64,000 nt of DNA from Pseudodesulfovibrio indicus (GCF_001563225.1 NZ_CP014206.1:682001-746000), one strand, 5' to 3'. Shown: positions 1 through 8,166, numbered from the stretch's first letter. Made by a program: numbers and translations. The notes: generated by a model not told the origin, from the letters alone.

Positions 1-2
1 AG

Positions 3-539
3 CGCAGGGCCGGACGGTATGAACTGAACATCTGGTCCGCGGGGTGCTCTTCCGGCGAGGAGCCCTATACCCTGGCCATCCTCCTGCTGGAGACCCTCAA
101 GATGGAATACGCCCGGTGGCGGATCAACATCACCGCCGTGGACCTCTCCGAGGAGATGATCAACCGCGCCCGAAGCGGCGTCTACGGCGAATACGCCTTC
201 AAGACCACCCCGGAAGAGATCCGGTCACGGTACTTCAAGCCGGTCCCGGCGGGCTGGGAGATCGACCCCCGGCTCAAGCGGCTGGTCAACTTCACCCAGA
301 TGAATCTCAACGACCCCCTGGCCCTGAAACGGGTGCCGAGGTCGCACATCGTCTTCTGCCGAAACGTGATCATCTATTTCGACGATGCCATGAAGCGCAA
401 GGTGGTGCAGGCGTTCTACGACAACCTGCTCCCCGGCGGCTACCTGCTCGTGGGCCATTCGGAGTCCCTGCACAAGGTTTCCCAGACGTTCAAGCCGGTT
501 CACCACGCAGGCGCCATCGCATACAAGAAGGAAGAGTAG
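3..539 (+). CDS. cheR: CheR chemotaxis protein methyltransferase (5' end cut by window)
   Basis: The C-terminal 178 codons of a CheR-family SAM-dependent methyltransferase, which methylates glutamates of chemoreceptor cytoplasmic domains for adaptation. The frame is open at the left edge, so the N-terminal helical domain is missing. Visible family marks are the SAM-binding motif GCSSGEEPYTLAI at the start, DLSEEM shortly after, and CRNVIIYF, which matches the NVLIYF motif of CheR enzymes, followed by LLPGGYLLVGHSE. The stop is followed after about 30 nt by an HDOD protein read the same way, so the two may be co-transcribed. The identification is from motif recognition and is firm; which chemoreceptor array it serves cannot be told from this window. 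Confidence 0.93.
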   Translation, partial: RRAGRYELNIWSAGCSSGEEPYTLAILLLETLKMEYARWRINITAVDLSEEMINRARSGVYGEYAFKTTPEEIRSRYFKPVPAGWEIDPRLKRLVNFTQMNLNDPLALKRVPRSHIVFCRNVIIYFDDAMKRKVVQAFYDNLLPGGYLLVGHSESLHKVSQTFKPVHHAGAIAYKKEE

Positions 540-568
540 GGAAGACCCCGCTATCGGAGGATGTTGTT

Positions 569-1789
569 TTGGGTATCAAGGGCTTTGATGAGCTGAAGGC
601 GGGCATGGTCCTGGCCTCGGATCTGGTCTCCAAGGACGGCAGGCTGCTCTTCAAGGGCGGCACCGAACTCGAAGAGCGTCATTTGGCCTTGCTCAAACGC
701 GTGGGCGTGAACCAGGCCGACGTGGAAGCGGGCCTCGACGAGTTGAGCGAGGACACCCTGCGCGAAATCGAGGAATACGTCCGGGAATTCTTCCTCTACG
801 CCAACCCGGACTCCGCGCCGGTCATCGAAATGTACCGCATCGCCCTGGAACTCACCGCCCGCGCCGTGGCCGGGGGGTGGGAACTGCCCGACCTCGACCG
901 GCGCCGCGCCACCAGCGTCGAACACCTCGAAGACATCTTCATCCGGGGCATGGGCTCGCCCGGAACCATCGTCAAGCACGAGACCGAACTGGCCAGCTTC
1001 CCGGACATCTTCTTCCGCATCAAGGAGGTCCTCGAAGACGGGGCCGCCTCCGCCGACCGCATCGCCAAGGTCGTCAGCACCGACATGAGCCTGTCCGCCA
1101 AGCTCATCAAGCTCGTCAACAGCCCGCTCTACGGCTTCCCCCAGACCATCGACTCCATCACCCGCGCCGTGGCCCTGGTGGGCGGCAAGGAGCTCTCCAC
1201 CCTCGCCCTGGGCATCTCCGCCATCAACTACTTCAAGGACATCCCGCCCGAACTCGTGGACATGCAGAGCTTCTGGCGGCACTCCATCACCTGCGGCATC
1301 TTCGCCAAGATGCTCGCCGCCACACAGACCGGACTGTCCCCTGAACGGTTCTTCATCGGCGGCCTGCTCCACGACGTCGGCAGGCTCATCCTGTTCAAGA
1401 AACTGCCCTACGCCTCCACCGAGGCCATGCTCTTCGCCCGCGAAAACTGCATCCCCCTGGTCGAGGCCGAAATGTCCGTCATGGAATTTTGCCATACCGA
1501 CATCAGCAAGCCGCTGCTCACCGCCTGGAAGTTCCCCGAAGGGCTCTCCAACATGATCAACTACCACCACAACCCCATGGAGTTCCCCAACCCCCTGGAG
1601 CCGGCCGTCATCCACGTGGCGGACAACTTGACCAACGCCGTGGAGATCGCCAAAGGCGGCATGTACGTCATGCCCGGGCTCGACGAGAACGCCTGGAACC
1701 TCCTCGGTCTCGACCCCGAATCCGCCCTGGAAAATATCGTCAACAAGTACGCCGAACAGATCGATATCGTCATGGGGGCGTTCTTCTAG
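569..1789 (+). CDS. HDOD-domain signalling protein
   Basis: About 406 residues. I chose the TTG at 569 because GGAGG (556-560) lies 8 nt upstream; the ATG at 561 is out of frame, and upstream in-frame sequence overlaps cheR. The N-terminal ~60 residues (GFDELKAGMVLASDL, LLFKGGTEL) resemble the small domain often placed before HD-type output domains. The HDOD domain fills the second half: LIKLVNSPLYGF, ITRAVALVGGKELSTLALG, and FIGGLLHDVGRLI, which retains an HD pair. HDOD proteins act in regulation and signalling; catalytic activity is usually absent or unproven. Position next to cheR suggests a role in motility or chemotaxis signalling (inference). Confidence 0.85.
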   Translation: MGIKGFDELKAGMVLASDLVSKDGRLLFKGGTELEERHLALLKRVGVNQADVEAGLDELSEDTLREIEEYVREFFLYANPDSAPVIEMYRIALELTARAVAGGWELPDLDRRRATSVEHLEDIFIRGMGSPGTIVKHETELASFPDIFFRIKEVLEDGAASADRIAKVVSTDMSLSAKLIKLVNSPLYGFPQTIDSITRAVALVGGKELSTLALGISAINYFKDIPPELVDMQSFWRHSITCGIFAKMLAATQTGLSPERFFIGGLLHDVGRLILFKKLPYASTEAMLFARENCIPLVEAEMSVMEFCHTDISKPLLTAWKFPEGLSNMINYHHNPMEFPNPLEPAVIHVADNLTNAVEIAKGGMYVMPGLDENAWNLLGLDPESALENIVNKYAEQIDIVMGAFF

Positions 1790-1816
1790 CGAAGGGACGG
1801 GTTGCGGTCGAAAGAG

Positions 1817-1916
1817 GCCTCCGGCGGGCAGGGCGCTGCCCTGCACCCGCTTAAGAACCTTTTGAAAAAGGTTCTTAAGAATCTCCAAAACTTTTTGGCG
1901 CTCGCTTCGCTCGAAG
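1817..1916 (+). repeat. Intergenic hairpin repeat, copy 1 (forward)
   Basis: Divergent member of a family with eight copies in this window. It begins GCCTCCGGCGGGC, contains a 14-bp stem (CTTAAGAACCTTTT paired with AAAAGGTTCTTAAG, 1850-1879), then CCAAAACTTTTTGG and a GCTCGCTTCGCTCG end. The stem sequence differs from the other copies but is fully paired. It follows the HDOD gene. Confidence 0.75.
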
Positions 1917-1956
1917 GCGTGCGGATGGGCGATTTCGGGCGGAAAGAACGGACGGT

Positions 1957-1996
1957 ACGGCGTGCCTCTTCATCGGACGAGGCACGCCGTTTTTTC
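1957..1996 (+). terminator. Rho-independent terminator after the HDOD gene
   Basis: A 12-bp stem ACGGCGTGCCTC (1957-1968) paired with GAGGCACGCCGT (1979-1990), a 10-nt loop, then TTTTTTCC. It is the likely end of the cheR-HDOD transcript. Confidence 0.8.
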
Positions 1997-2140
1997 CGTC
2001 CGAAATCGCGGGGTGTTGTTCGGAAGGGGCTGAATTTGGTTGGGAGGGTGTAGGAAAAAATCGCACAATCAGGCTATTGCGTTCCGTTTGTTCGCTCCCG
2101 GCCAATCCCTCCGAGAAGCGTTCTGTGCCCGCGCGCTCCG

Positions 2141-2268
2141 CCCCGCGAAGCGGCGACACAAAGTTTAGGAGGGTGAGAGGGGATGGGGGGGCCGGGGGGA
2201 GGGGGAGAGAGGGAAGCCCTTTCCCAAAGGGTTCCCTCTCTCCCCTTCCCCCCGGGCGCCGCAGGCGC
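2141..2268 (-). repeat. Intergenic hairpin repeat, copy 2 (reverse)
   Basis: Reverse-orientation copy of the repeat family. On the plus strand it reads CCCCGCGAAGCGGCG, CAAAGTTTAGG, a G-rich spacer, a long stem around CCCTTTCCCAAAGGG with GGGAGAGAGGGAA-type arms, and ends GCGCCGCAGGC. It lies opposite in orientation to copy 1, about 230 bp away. Confidence 0.8.
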
Positions 2269-2389
2269 AACCCCCGAGCAAACCGGCCAGCAGGTCGGCA
2301 TTGGGGGAGCCGGTGCCGGTCAGCCTGACGATGGTCAGGGCGGCGAAGATGACGAGCAGCAGCACGGCCACGGGTACGGCGGCGCACAT
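2165..2389 (-). CDS. Small membrane protein whose C-terminus is encoded by a repeat element
   Basis: 74 codons. Support comes from AAGGAGG placed 6 nt before the ATG and a clean hydrophobic segment at residues 3-22 (VPVAVLLLVIFAALTIV), which suggests a single membrane helix. After about residue 40 the sequence becomes G/P/S/R-rich because it is read through hairpin repeat copy 2, and the TAA stop falls inside the repeat's CTAAACTTTG box. The native protein may once have ended earlier. Function unknown. It lies upstream of no obvious partner; the TPM gene at 2483 is separate and transcribed in the same direction. I regard translation as likely but not certain. Confidence 0.5.
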   Translation of the reverse strand: MCAAVPVAVLLLVIFAALTIVRLTGTGSPNADLLAGLLGGCACGARGEGERGNPLGKGFPLSPSPRPPHPLSPS

Positions 2390-2482
2390 GACGGACCTCC
2401 TTGGGTTACTGCAGGAGATCAGACCGTTGTTACGGGAGTATTGAGAACAGGTGACCCTTGGGTGAAATCGGGCCGTTTCGGG

Positions 2483-3115
2483 CTATTCGATGATCAGGTT
2501 GGGCAGTTCGTCGGTGTCGTCGGGTTTGATGGGGAACTGTTCGGCCAGGATTTCGCCGCACCGCCTGACGCCGGAGCACAGCCCTTCGCCCGGCTTGTTG
2601 TTGCGGATGCCGTAGGTGACCAGGGAGACGACCTCGTTCCAGACCTTGGGGTCCACGAGGTCGTTGATGCCCTTGTCGGCCAGGACCTGGACGGACCGCT
2701 CGTAGATGGAGACGTAGATGATGATGCCGGTCTGGTCGCGGGTTTCGTGCAGCCCGTGGCGGTAGAAGGCGGTGAAGGCGGCCTCTTCGACCTCTTCGGC
2801 CATTTCCCGTTTGGCGATGAACGGGCGCTTGAGCGCCGGGAAGGCGTCGAACAGCCGGGAAAAGCAGAGGTACAGGGCGAGGAACAGGCCGAGGAAGACC
2901 CACATGTCGTCGCGGCCGAGGGTCAGGGTCAGGAGGAGGGCGGTGAGGGACGCGCAGACCATGGCGCCGAGCAGCCCGCCGCGCGGGTAGTCGTGGCTTA
3001 TGGTCGCGATGACCGGGACGATCTCGCCGGAGGTGTGCGCCTCGGCCTCGCGGACGCAATCGACCAGGGTCTTCTGCTCCGCCGGGGTGAGGAAGGATTC
3101 CGCTTTGCTGCTCAT
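2483..3115 (-). CDS. TPM-domain membrane protein (YgcG/TLP18.3-like)
   Basis: 210 residues from the ATG at 3115, preceded by TAGGAG 8 nt away; longer in-frame extension lacks a ribosome site. The N-terminus has LTPAEQKTLVDCVREAEAHTSGEIVPVIA, characteristic of the TPM domain, followed by two membrane segments (about residues 50-90) and a cytosolic or periplasmic C-terminal half with GIIIYVSIYERSVQVLAD. It sits immediately downstream of a second TPM protein and LemA, a conserved trio in many bacteria. The family is linked to envelope maintenance and photosystem repair, with acid phosphatase activity reported for plant TLP18.3; the bacterial role is not established. Likely co-transcribed with 3126-3896. 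Confidence 0.85.
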   Translation of the reverse strand: MSSKAESFLTPAEQKTLVDCVREAEAHTSGEIVPVIATISHDYPRGGLLGAMVCASLTALLLTLTLGRDDMWVFLGLFLALYLCFSRLFDAFPALKRPFIAKREMAEEVEEAAFTAFYRHGLHETRDQTGIIIYVSIYERSVQVLADKGINDLVDPKVWNEVVSLVTYGIRNNKPGEGLCSGVRRCGEILAEQFPIKPDDTDELPNLIIE

Positions 3116-3125
3116 GGTTGTGCTC

Positions 3126-3896
3126 CTACCAGCCGCCCGACGCGCCGCCGCCGCCGAACCCGCCGCCGCCGAATCCGCCGAACCCGCCGCCACCGCCGCC
3201 GAATCCTCCGCCTCCGCCGATGCGCGGGCCGGGCAGGAAGATGAAGCCGGAGCCGGAGCGGCGCACGGAGTTGGCCTTGCCGGTGACGTCGGACCTGCGG
3301 CGTCCGAACTTCTCGGTGAACAGGATCATGAAGATCATGGGGCCGATGAGGATGGCCAGGATGTTGATCTTGCTCTTGGGTTTGGGTTGCGGGGCGGTGT
3401 ATTCGCCGCGCACCGCGCCGCAGATGGCGGCCACGCCGTCGCTGAATCCGCGGTCGAAGTCGCCCGCCTTGAACTGCGGGGTGATGACGTTGTCGATGAT
3501 CCGCCCGGAGAGCACGTCGGTCAGCCGTCCTTCGAGGCCGTAGCCGACCTCGATGCGGATCTTGCGGTCCTGCTTGGAGACCAGCAGGATGACGCCGTTG
3601 TCGAAGTCCTTGCGGCCCACCTTCCAGGCCTCGGCCACGCGGATGGAGAAGTCCTCGATGGAGTCGCCCTCGAGGGACGGCACGGTGAGCACCGCCACCT
3701 GGGTGGAGTCCGTGGCCTCCAGGTCGGCGAGCCGGGCCTCGATGTCCTGGCGCGTGGCCGGGGACATCATCTTGGCCAGGTCGTTGACCCGCGTGGTGTA
3801 GGGCGGCACGTCCAGGGCCGAGGCCCAGAGGGGTGCGCCCAGGATCAGGAGCAGCGCCAGGGCCGCGCCCGCCAGCCGGGAGAGGGAAGCGCGCAC
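3126..3896 (-). CDS. Secreted TPM-domain protein with glycine-rich tail (YgcG family)
   Basis: 256 residues. It has a signal peptide (residues 1-28, ending WASA), then a TPM domain: VPPYTTRVNDLAKMMSP, VAVLTVPSLEGDSIEDFSIRVAEAWKVG, DNGVILLVSKQDRKIRIEVGYGLEG, IIDNVITPQFKAGDF. A membrane helix near residues 180-195 follows. The tail is a glycine/phenylalanine-rich tract (GGGGGFGGGGGGFGGF) ending in GGW, the usual YgcG architecture. The stop lies 10 nt before the next TPM gene, and lemA ends 4 nt upstream of this start, so the three form one operon. Probably anchored in the inner membrane with the TPM domain outside. Function in envelope homeostasis is inferred from the family. Confidence 0.88.
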   Translation of the reverse strand: MRASLSRLAGAALALLLILGAPLWASALDVPPYTTRVNDLAKMMSPATRQDIEARLADLEATDSTQVAVLTVPSLEGDSIEDFSIRVAEAWKVGRKDFDNGVILLVSKQDRKIRIEVGYGLEGRLTDVLSGRIIDNVITPQFKAGDFDRGFSDGVAAICGAVRGEYTAPQPKPKSKINILAILIGPMIFMILFTEKFGRRRSDVTGKANSVRRSGSGFIFLPGPRIGGGGGFGGGGGGFGGFGGGGFGGGGASGGW

Positions 3897-3900
3897 CGGG

Positions 3901-4509
3901 CTACTCCGCCTTGGCCTCGGTTCCGAAGTTGACCTTGGGAGCGGTCTTCGCGCCCGGATCGGCCTCGAAGAACTCCTTGCGCTCCAGGTGGAGCAGGAGG
4001 GAGTTGGTCAAGGAGTTGGGGAACTTGCGGATGGAGAAGTTGAAGGTCTTGACCGCGTCGTTGTAGCGCGTGCGGGCCACGTTGATGCGGTTCTCGGTCC
4101 CTTCCAGCTGGTGTTGCAGAGCCAGGAAATTCTGGTTGGCCTTGAGGTCCGGGTACCGCTCCACCACGACCATCAGCCGGGACAGGGCCGAGGACAGCTG
4201 GCCCTGGGCAGCCTGGAAGTTGGCCAGGGCGGCCTTGTCGGTGAGCATTTCCGGGGACAGGGTGGTCTGGGTGGCCTTGGCGCGCGCCTCGACCACGGCG
4301 GTCAGGGTGCCCTGTTCATGGGCGGCCGCGCCCTTGACCGTCTCCACCAGGTTGGGGATGAGGTCCGCGCGGCGTTGCAGGGCCGATTCGAGGTTGGCCC
4401 AGGCGGCGTACACTTCCTCTTCCTGTTGCTGCATGGCGTTGTAGCCGCAGCCGGAGAGGGACAGGAGCATGATTAGGGCCAGGAAGGCCGGGACGATACG
4501 TTTGAGCAT
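3901..4509 (-). CDS. lemA: LemA family lipoprotein
   Basis: 202 residues from the ATG at 4509. The N-terminus is a lipoprotein signal with lipobox LSLSGC. The LemA core is clear: [30 protein letters not shown], then [45 protein letters not shown] and [19 protein letters not shown]. These are long amphipathic helices forming a helical bundle outside the inner membrane. It is the first gene of a three-gene operon with two TPM proteins. The role is unproven; LemA-TPM pairs recur in many phyla. Confidence 0.93.
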   Translation of the reverse strand: MLKRIVPAFLALIMLLSLSGCGYNAMQQQEEEVYAAWANLESALQRRADLIPNLVETVKGAAAHEQGTLTAVVEARAKATQTTLSPEMLTDKAALANFQAAQGQLSSALSRLMVVVERYPDLKANQNFLALQHQLEGTENRINVARTRYNDAVKTFNFSIRKFPNSLTNSLLLHLERKEFFEADPGAKTAPKVNFGTEAKAE

Positions 4510-4589
4510 GGTTTGGTTCCCGTTGGTTGGGGTTGGCAACTGCTTAGAAATGCGGCCCATCCCCGAAAAGTCAAGGGGAGGGGGAGGGT

Positions 4590-5036
4590 TCAGCTCTTTT
4601 TCTTCTTGGGCCGCTTGAGCCGTTTGCCCGCTGCCAGGAGCTTGCGCAGCTCGGCGGCGGCCTCCACCGGGTCGGACTCGTGGAGCAGGAATCGCTCCTT
4701 GGCGGTCTGGAAATGCCAGCCCGCCGGGCGGGTCAGGAGCTTGGCCCCCCTGGAGAGCAGGTATTCCTCGGCCTCGGCCTCGGCGGCCACGAACTCCATG
4801 TCGGCCACGACCTCTTCCCGCTTTTTGGCGTCGCGCAGATGCTGGGCGAGCTCGAAAACGGAGCGCATGAGGTCCTCGGGCTGGATATCCGTTTCCTTCT
4901 TGCGCCCGGAGAGATGTCGTTGGAGTTCGTTGAGGTCGTTCTTCAGCTCCTTGATCTCGAACAGGGCTTTCTCTTTGGAATCGTCAATCTTATCGTTGAG
5001 TTGCTTGTAGATCGCGCGCAATTTCTGTGTGGACAT
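4590..5036 (-). CDS. Coiled-coil protein of unknown function
   Basis: 148 residues, strongly charged and helical, with no signal peptide or membrane segment. Residues 1-60 look like a coiled coil ([31 protein letters not shown]), and the C-terminus is a lysine-rich tail (RPKKKKS) that could contact nucleic acid or acidic partners. Codon use fits the neighbours, which supports it as a real gene. I do not recognise the family. It stands alone between lemA and the YigZ gene, with about 80-90 bp on either side. Confidence 0.75.
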   Translation of the reverse strand: MSTQKLRAIYKQLNDKIDDSKEKALFEIKELKNDLNELQRHLSGRKKETDIQPEDLMRSVFELAQHLRDAKKREEVVADMEFVAAEAEAEEYLLSRGAKLLTRPAGWHFQTAKERFLLHESDPVEAAAELRKLLAAGKRLKRPKKKKS

Positions 5037-5129
5037 GGAACCTGCTTTGAGCCTTGCTGTTACCCCGGATTATCAATAGTCTACTTTAGGCTAGCGTATT
5101 TTCGGGGCCGACCGCAACCGGTCGCCCCA

Positions 5130-5741
5130 TCATTTTTCGCGGATAACGGCCCGTCCGTCCGTGAGCTGGGTCACGGCGTCGGCGAATGCCGAGGCCCGCT
5201 CCTCGGGCAGCTCCACCAGAAAACCGGCGTCCTCGGCAAAGGTCTCCTCCGCCACCTCGGCCTCGAACTCCGGGAGCATCCGTTTGAACAGGGTCACGGC
5301 GGGATAGGGGATGGACAGGGCGCGCCGCACGGTGATCACCATGTCCCTGGTCGGCAGGGTCTCCAGGCCGAGGTTGACCATGGAGGTGTAGGCGCGGACC
5401 AGCCCGCCGGTGCCGAGCTTGGTGCCGCCGAAATAGCGGGTGACCACCGCCGCGATCTCGCCCACCCCGGAGTGGAGCAGTGCGGTCAGCATGGGCTTGC
5501 CGGCGGTGCCGCTCGGCTCGCCGTCGTCGCTCAGCCCCACGAACGCGGTATCGCCAGGCGGCCCCGCGTTGAAGGCCCAGCAGTTGTGGGTGGCGTCGGG
5601 AAATTCCTCTTTGACGGCGGCCACGAAGGCGCGGGCGGATTCCAGGTCCGGGGCGTGCCCCAGCGAGGTGATGAACCGGCTGCGCTTGATGGTCTCTTCC
5701 ACCCGGTGGAAGCTCGCGGGGATGGGGTATCGGTCGGCCAT
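5130..5741 (-). CDS. YigZ/IMPACT family protein
   Basis: 203 residues from the ATG at 5741. The IMPACT N-terminal domain is unmistakable: SRFITSLGHA, NCWAF, LSDDGEPSGTAGKPML and VVTRYFGGTKLGTGGLVRAY. The C-terminal ~80 residues match the small YigZ C-domain. The family is conserved from bacteria to eukaryotes. In eukaryotes IMPACT interacts with the translation regulator GCN1; the bacterial function remains uncertain, and ribosome or RNA association has been suggested. It lies 32 nt downstream of an HD-domain gene on the same strand and may share its transcript. Confidence 0.92.
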   Translation of the reverse strand: MADRYPIPASFHRVEETIKRSRFITSLGHAPDLESARAFVAAVKEEFPDATHNCWAFNAGPPGDTAFVGLSDDGEPSGTAGKPMLTALLHSGVGEIAAVVTRYFGGTKLGTGGLVRAYTSMVNLGLETLPTRDMVITVRRALSIPYPAVTLFKRMLPEFEAEVAEETFAEDAGFLVELPEERASAFADAVTQLTDGRAVIREK

Positions 5742-5772
5742 GGTCCGGTGTAGCCCTGCGGTCGGGAGGGGG

Positions 5773-6558
5773 TCAACCCCGCGCGGCCCGCGCAAGGTCC
5801 GCGCGCAGCAGCGCCTTGATCTCCGGGAACGGGCCGCTGTCCGGCAGCCAGCCGAGCAGCTCCTCGAACCGGCCGGTCCGGTCCAGGTGCCGGTAGGGAT
5901 AGGGGAAGTGCAGGTCGTGGAGCCAGTTGCACAGGAACAGGATGAAATCATTGGACCACTTGATGGACTGGAACGGGATGAGCTGCCGGTCCAGGGTCAG
6001 CCGGACCACCTCCGGGGAGACCTCGGTCTCGTGCCAGGTCAGCCCGCTCTTGAGCGCCTTGCCGTGCAGGGTCTTGGGGTCCATGTGGCGCAGGTTGTTG
6101 CGGATGGCGTCGAGCTTGTCCGCGTCGCGCAACAGTTCGGTCACGGTCCGCTCCTCCCCGGTCAGGTCGTCGGGCAGGACGCCGAGGTTGTGCAGCCTGA
6201 CCGCGGTCAGCACCACTGCGCGCCACTTCTCGCCCAGCGGGGCCAGCAGGTCGGTCCCGGCCAGGATGCGCGCGCCCTCCACGGCGTGGTTGTACCCGGC
6301 ATGGTCGTCGAAGGTCGCCCTGCGCTCCAGCTGCGGGAAGCGGGCCGTGTCGTGCAGGATGGCCGCGATCTCGGCGGCGCGCCGCAGCTCGGGGGCCGGT
6401 TGCAGCTCGTCGAGGATGCGCCGGGCGTGGGCCAGCACGCGCATGGTGTGGGTGATCTTGCGCTGGATGAGGCCGCGCAGCTCGCCGCCGGTCCGGTCGC
6501 GGTGTTCGCGGGCAAAGGCCAGCAGCCATTCGAGGCAGTGTCGTTCAATCGGTTCCAT
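5773..6558 (-). CDS. HD-domain phosphohydrolase
   Basis: 261 residues. HD-domain signature residues are in order: KITHTMRVLAHARRI (first histidine), AAILHDTARFPQ (HD pair), HAVEGARIL, and LRDADKLDAI, which supplies the last aspartate. These are the metal ligands of HD phosphohydrolases, often acting on nucleotides or related phosphoesters. The C-terminal part (LCNWLHDLHFPYPYRHLDRTGRFEELLGWLP) is specific to a subset of these proteins. Cytoplasmic, with no membrane segment. The substrate is unknown. Neighbours (YigZ, a CULT protein) give no clear pathway. Confidence 0.85.
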   Translation of the reverse strand: MEPIERHCLEWLLAFAREHRDRTGGELRGLIQRKITHTMRVLAHARRILDELQPAPELRRAAEIAAILHDTARFPQLERRATFDDHAGYNHAVEGARILAGTDLLAPLGEKWRAVVLTAVRLHNLGVLPDDLTGEERTVTELLRDADKLDAIRNNLRHMDPKTLHGKALKSGLTWHETEVSPEVVRLTLDRQLIPFQSIKWSNDFILFLCNWLHDLHFPYPYRHLDRTGRFEELLGWLPDSGPFPEIKALLRADLARAARG

Positions 6559-6600
6559 GCGGCGCAGTGTACGCCATCGTCCAACCGCTTGCCAGGGGGA

Positions 6601-7074
6601 TCAGGGCCAGGTTCCGCGCGCGTCCAGGAGGTTCTTGAGGATCAGGCCGAAGAAACCGCTGTCCGCGCCCAGGTATTTCCAGCCCAGCTGCGCACGGCAC
6701 CCGGAACAGGTCACGGGCTGCCAGCGGTACCCCGGAAACCAGGTGAACTCCGCCACGGGCACCCCTTCCGCGACCAGGTTCCTGGCCGAGGCGAAGCAGC
6801 CCAGCTCGAAGACCAGCCCGTAGGGGTTGAAGAAGACGTGGCGGTGTTTGCCGTCCACGGCCATGGCCAGGGAGGGGCTGGTGATCTTGGTCCGGCATCC
6901 CCGGCAGACAAGCACCCCGCCGGGCTCATCGGCCACGGTTTCCGGCCGGTCGCCCGTTCCCTCGCGTTCCGTCCCAGGCCCGCTGCCGTTCCCGTCCGAG
7001 CCTTGGCCCGGCGGCGGGGTCCGGCCCGTGTCTTCGCGCAGGGCGCGGATCGGCTTGGTCTTGCACACGGTCAT
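6601..7074 (-). CDS. Bacterial cereblon-like CULT-domain protein
   Basis: 157 residues: a low-complexity N-terminus (1-52, G/P/E-rich) followed by one CULT domain. The domain has two zinc-binding CxxC pairs (C57/C60 and C123/C126) and the block TWFPGYRWQPVTCSGC, closely matching the SWFPGYAWTVAQCKIC block of human cereblon. The three tryptophans of the thalidomide-binding cage are W112, W118 and W132, with the same 6- and 14-residue spacings as human W380/W386/W400. Known bacterial CULT proteins are single-domain ligand binders whose natural ligand is debated (uridine and cyclic imides have been proposed). It stands alone, upstream of the HD-domain gene on the same strand. The function here is unknown. 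Confidence 0.85.
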   Translation of the reverse strand: MTVCKTKPIRALREDTGRTPPPGQGSDGNGSGPGTEREGTGDRPETVADEPGGVLVCRGCRTKITSPSLAMAVDGKHRHVFFNPYGLVFELGCFASARNLVAEGVPVAEFTWFPGYRWQPVTCSGCRAQLGWKYLGADSGFFGLILKNLLDARGTWP

Positions 7075-7162
7075 GGCTTGCTCCTGCCCGGACCCTACCC
7101 CGCCCGGCGCGTAAAAGGAAGCCGGGGTTGACCGGGCCGGACCGCGTCCCTACCTAATCTGG

Positions 7163-7474
7163 ATGAGCCCTTCGATACCCGCCTCCGCACCCGGCCCCGG
7201 CCCCGCCCATCTGCGCCTGTGCGACGCCTGTTGCGACAACTCCGGGACCAACAAGGAGATGATCAAGACCGGCGGCTGCACCTGCGACATCTGCGGCTGG
7301 GCCTGCAAGTGTTGCGGCGACGACGGCAGACAGTTCGTCAACAAGGTCCTGGTCCGGACCATCCCCGCCGAGGGTTGGGCCTACCTCCAATGGCGCAATG
7401 CCCGCAGCCTCGTCCCGCTCGATTGGGAGCGCCTCTTCCTCCACGGCAGGCCGGACGACCCGAAAAAGGGCTGA
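7163..7474 (+). CDS. Small cysteine-rich protein, probable zinc binder
   Basis: 103 residues. Nine cysteines cluster between residues 20 and 51 (LCDACC, GGCTCDICGWACKCCG), a density typical of metal-binding mini-domains. The second half (VNKVLVRTIPAEGWAYLQWRNARSL) looks globular. Nearly every codon ends in C or G, as in neighbouring genes, which supports coding. No good Shine-Dalgarno precedes the ATG, so the start is tentative. I do not recognise the family. It is oriented opposite to the flanking CULT and LysE genes. Confidence 0.6.
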   Translation: MSPSIPASAPGPGPAHLRLCDACCDNSGTNKEMIKTGGCTCDICGWACKCCGDDGRQFVNKVLVRTIPAEGWAYLQWRNARSLVPLDWERLFLHGRPDDPKKG

Positions 7475-7554
7475 TCTGGAAGATGCTTATAATCCGATAA
7501 GATAGATATTCATATAGCCAGCTATGCGACGGGTTTTGGAGGGTTCGAGACAGG

Positions 7555-8166
7555 CTAGGCGGTCAGGGTGCGGTGGATCAGGGACGCGGCGATGGACCAC
7601 ATGGTCAGGCAGACCGCGCCGTCCAGGACGCGCCAGGTGACGTCGCGGGAAAACAGCGGGGCCAGGGCCTGGCCGCCCAGGCTCAGGGCCAGGAACCAGG
7701 TGGCGGAGGCCGCGAACGCGCCCAGCCCGAACAGGTAGCGCAGTTCGCCCTGGAACTGGCCCGAGACCGAGCCCATGAGGACCACGGTGTCCAGATACAC
7801 GTGCGGGTTGAGCAGGGTCACGGCCAGGGTCAGGATCAGGGTCTTGCGCAGGTCCCGCTCCGTCCCGTTGCGGGCCGTGAGCGACCCGCCGCGCATGGCC
7901 GCCAGCAGCGCGGTCAGCCCGTACCAGCTCAGGAAGGCCGCCCCGCCCCAGGCCGCGATCATCCCCAGCGTCGGGTTCGCCGCGACCATGGTCCCCACGC
8001 CCGTCACGCCCAGCCCGATCAGCAGTCCGTCGCACAGGATGCACAACGCGGCCACGGCCAGATGATGGTTGCGCCGCACGCCCTGGGCCAGCACGAACGC
8101 GTTCTGCGCACCGATGGCCACGATCAGCCCGCCGCCCATGGCGTATCCCTGAATGAATGGTGTCAT
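7555..8166 (-). CDS. argO: LysE/ArgO-type basic amino-acid exporter
   Basis: 203 residues, about six membrane helices. The N-terminus GLIVAIGAQNAFVLAQGVRR is the hallmark of the LysE/ArgO subfamily of lysine/arginine exporters, and NPHVYLDTVVLMGS matches the conserved second half. The start ATG at 8166 is set by GGAGG 9 nt upstream; that GGAGG is the outer end of hairpin repeat copy 3, so the repeat forms the immediate 5' leader. The divergent neighbour at 8402 is an ArgP/LysG-type LysR regulator, the classical activator of this exporter. Substrate (Arg, Lys or both) cannot be fixed from sequence. Confidence 0.88.
   Translation of the reverse strand: MTPFIQGYAMGGGLIVAIGAQNAFVLAQGVRRNHHLAVAALCILCDGLLIGLGVTGVGTMVAANPTLGMIAAWGGAAFLSWYGLTALLAAMRGGSLTARNGTERDLRKTLILTLAVTLLNPHVYLDTVVLMGSVSGQFQGELRYLFGLGAFAASATWFLALSLGGQALAPLFSRDVTWRVLDGAVCLTMWSIAASLIHRTLTA

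Noticed and set aside
551-1888. A 445-residue open frame on the minus strand opposite the HDOD gene
   Set aside because: V/G/D/E-rich translation, no ribosome site, and fully overlapped by a well-supported HDOD gene; a shadow of GC3 bias.
2183-3244. A 353-residue plus-strand frame over the TPM genes
   Set aside because: Shadow of two recognised TPM-domain genes and the repeat; low-complexity composition.
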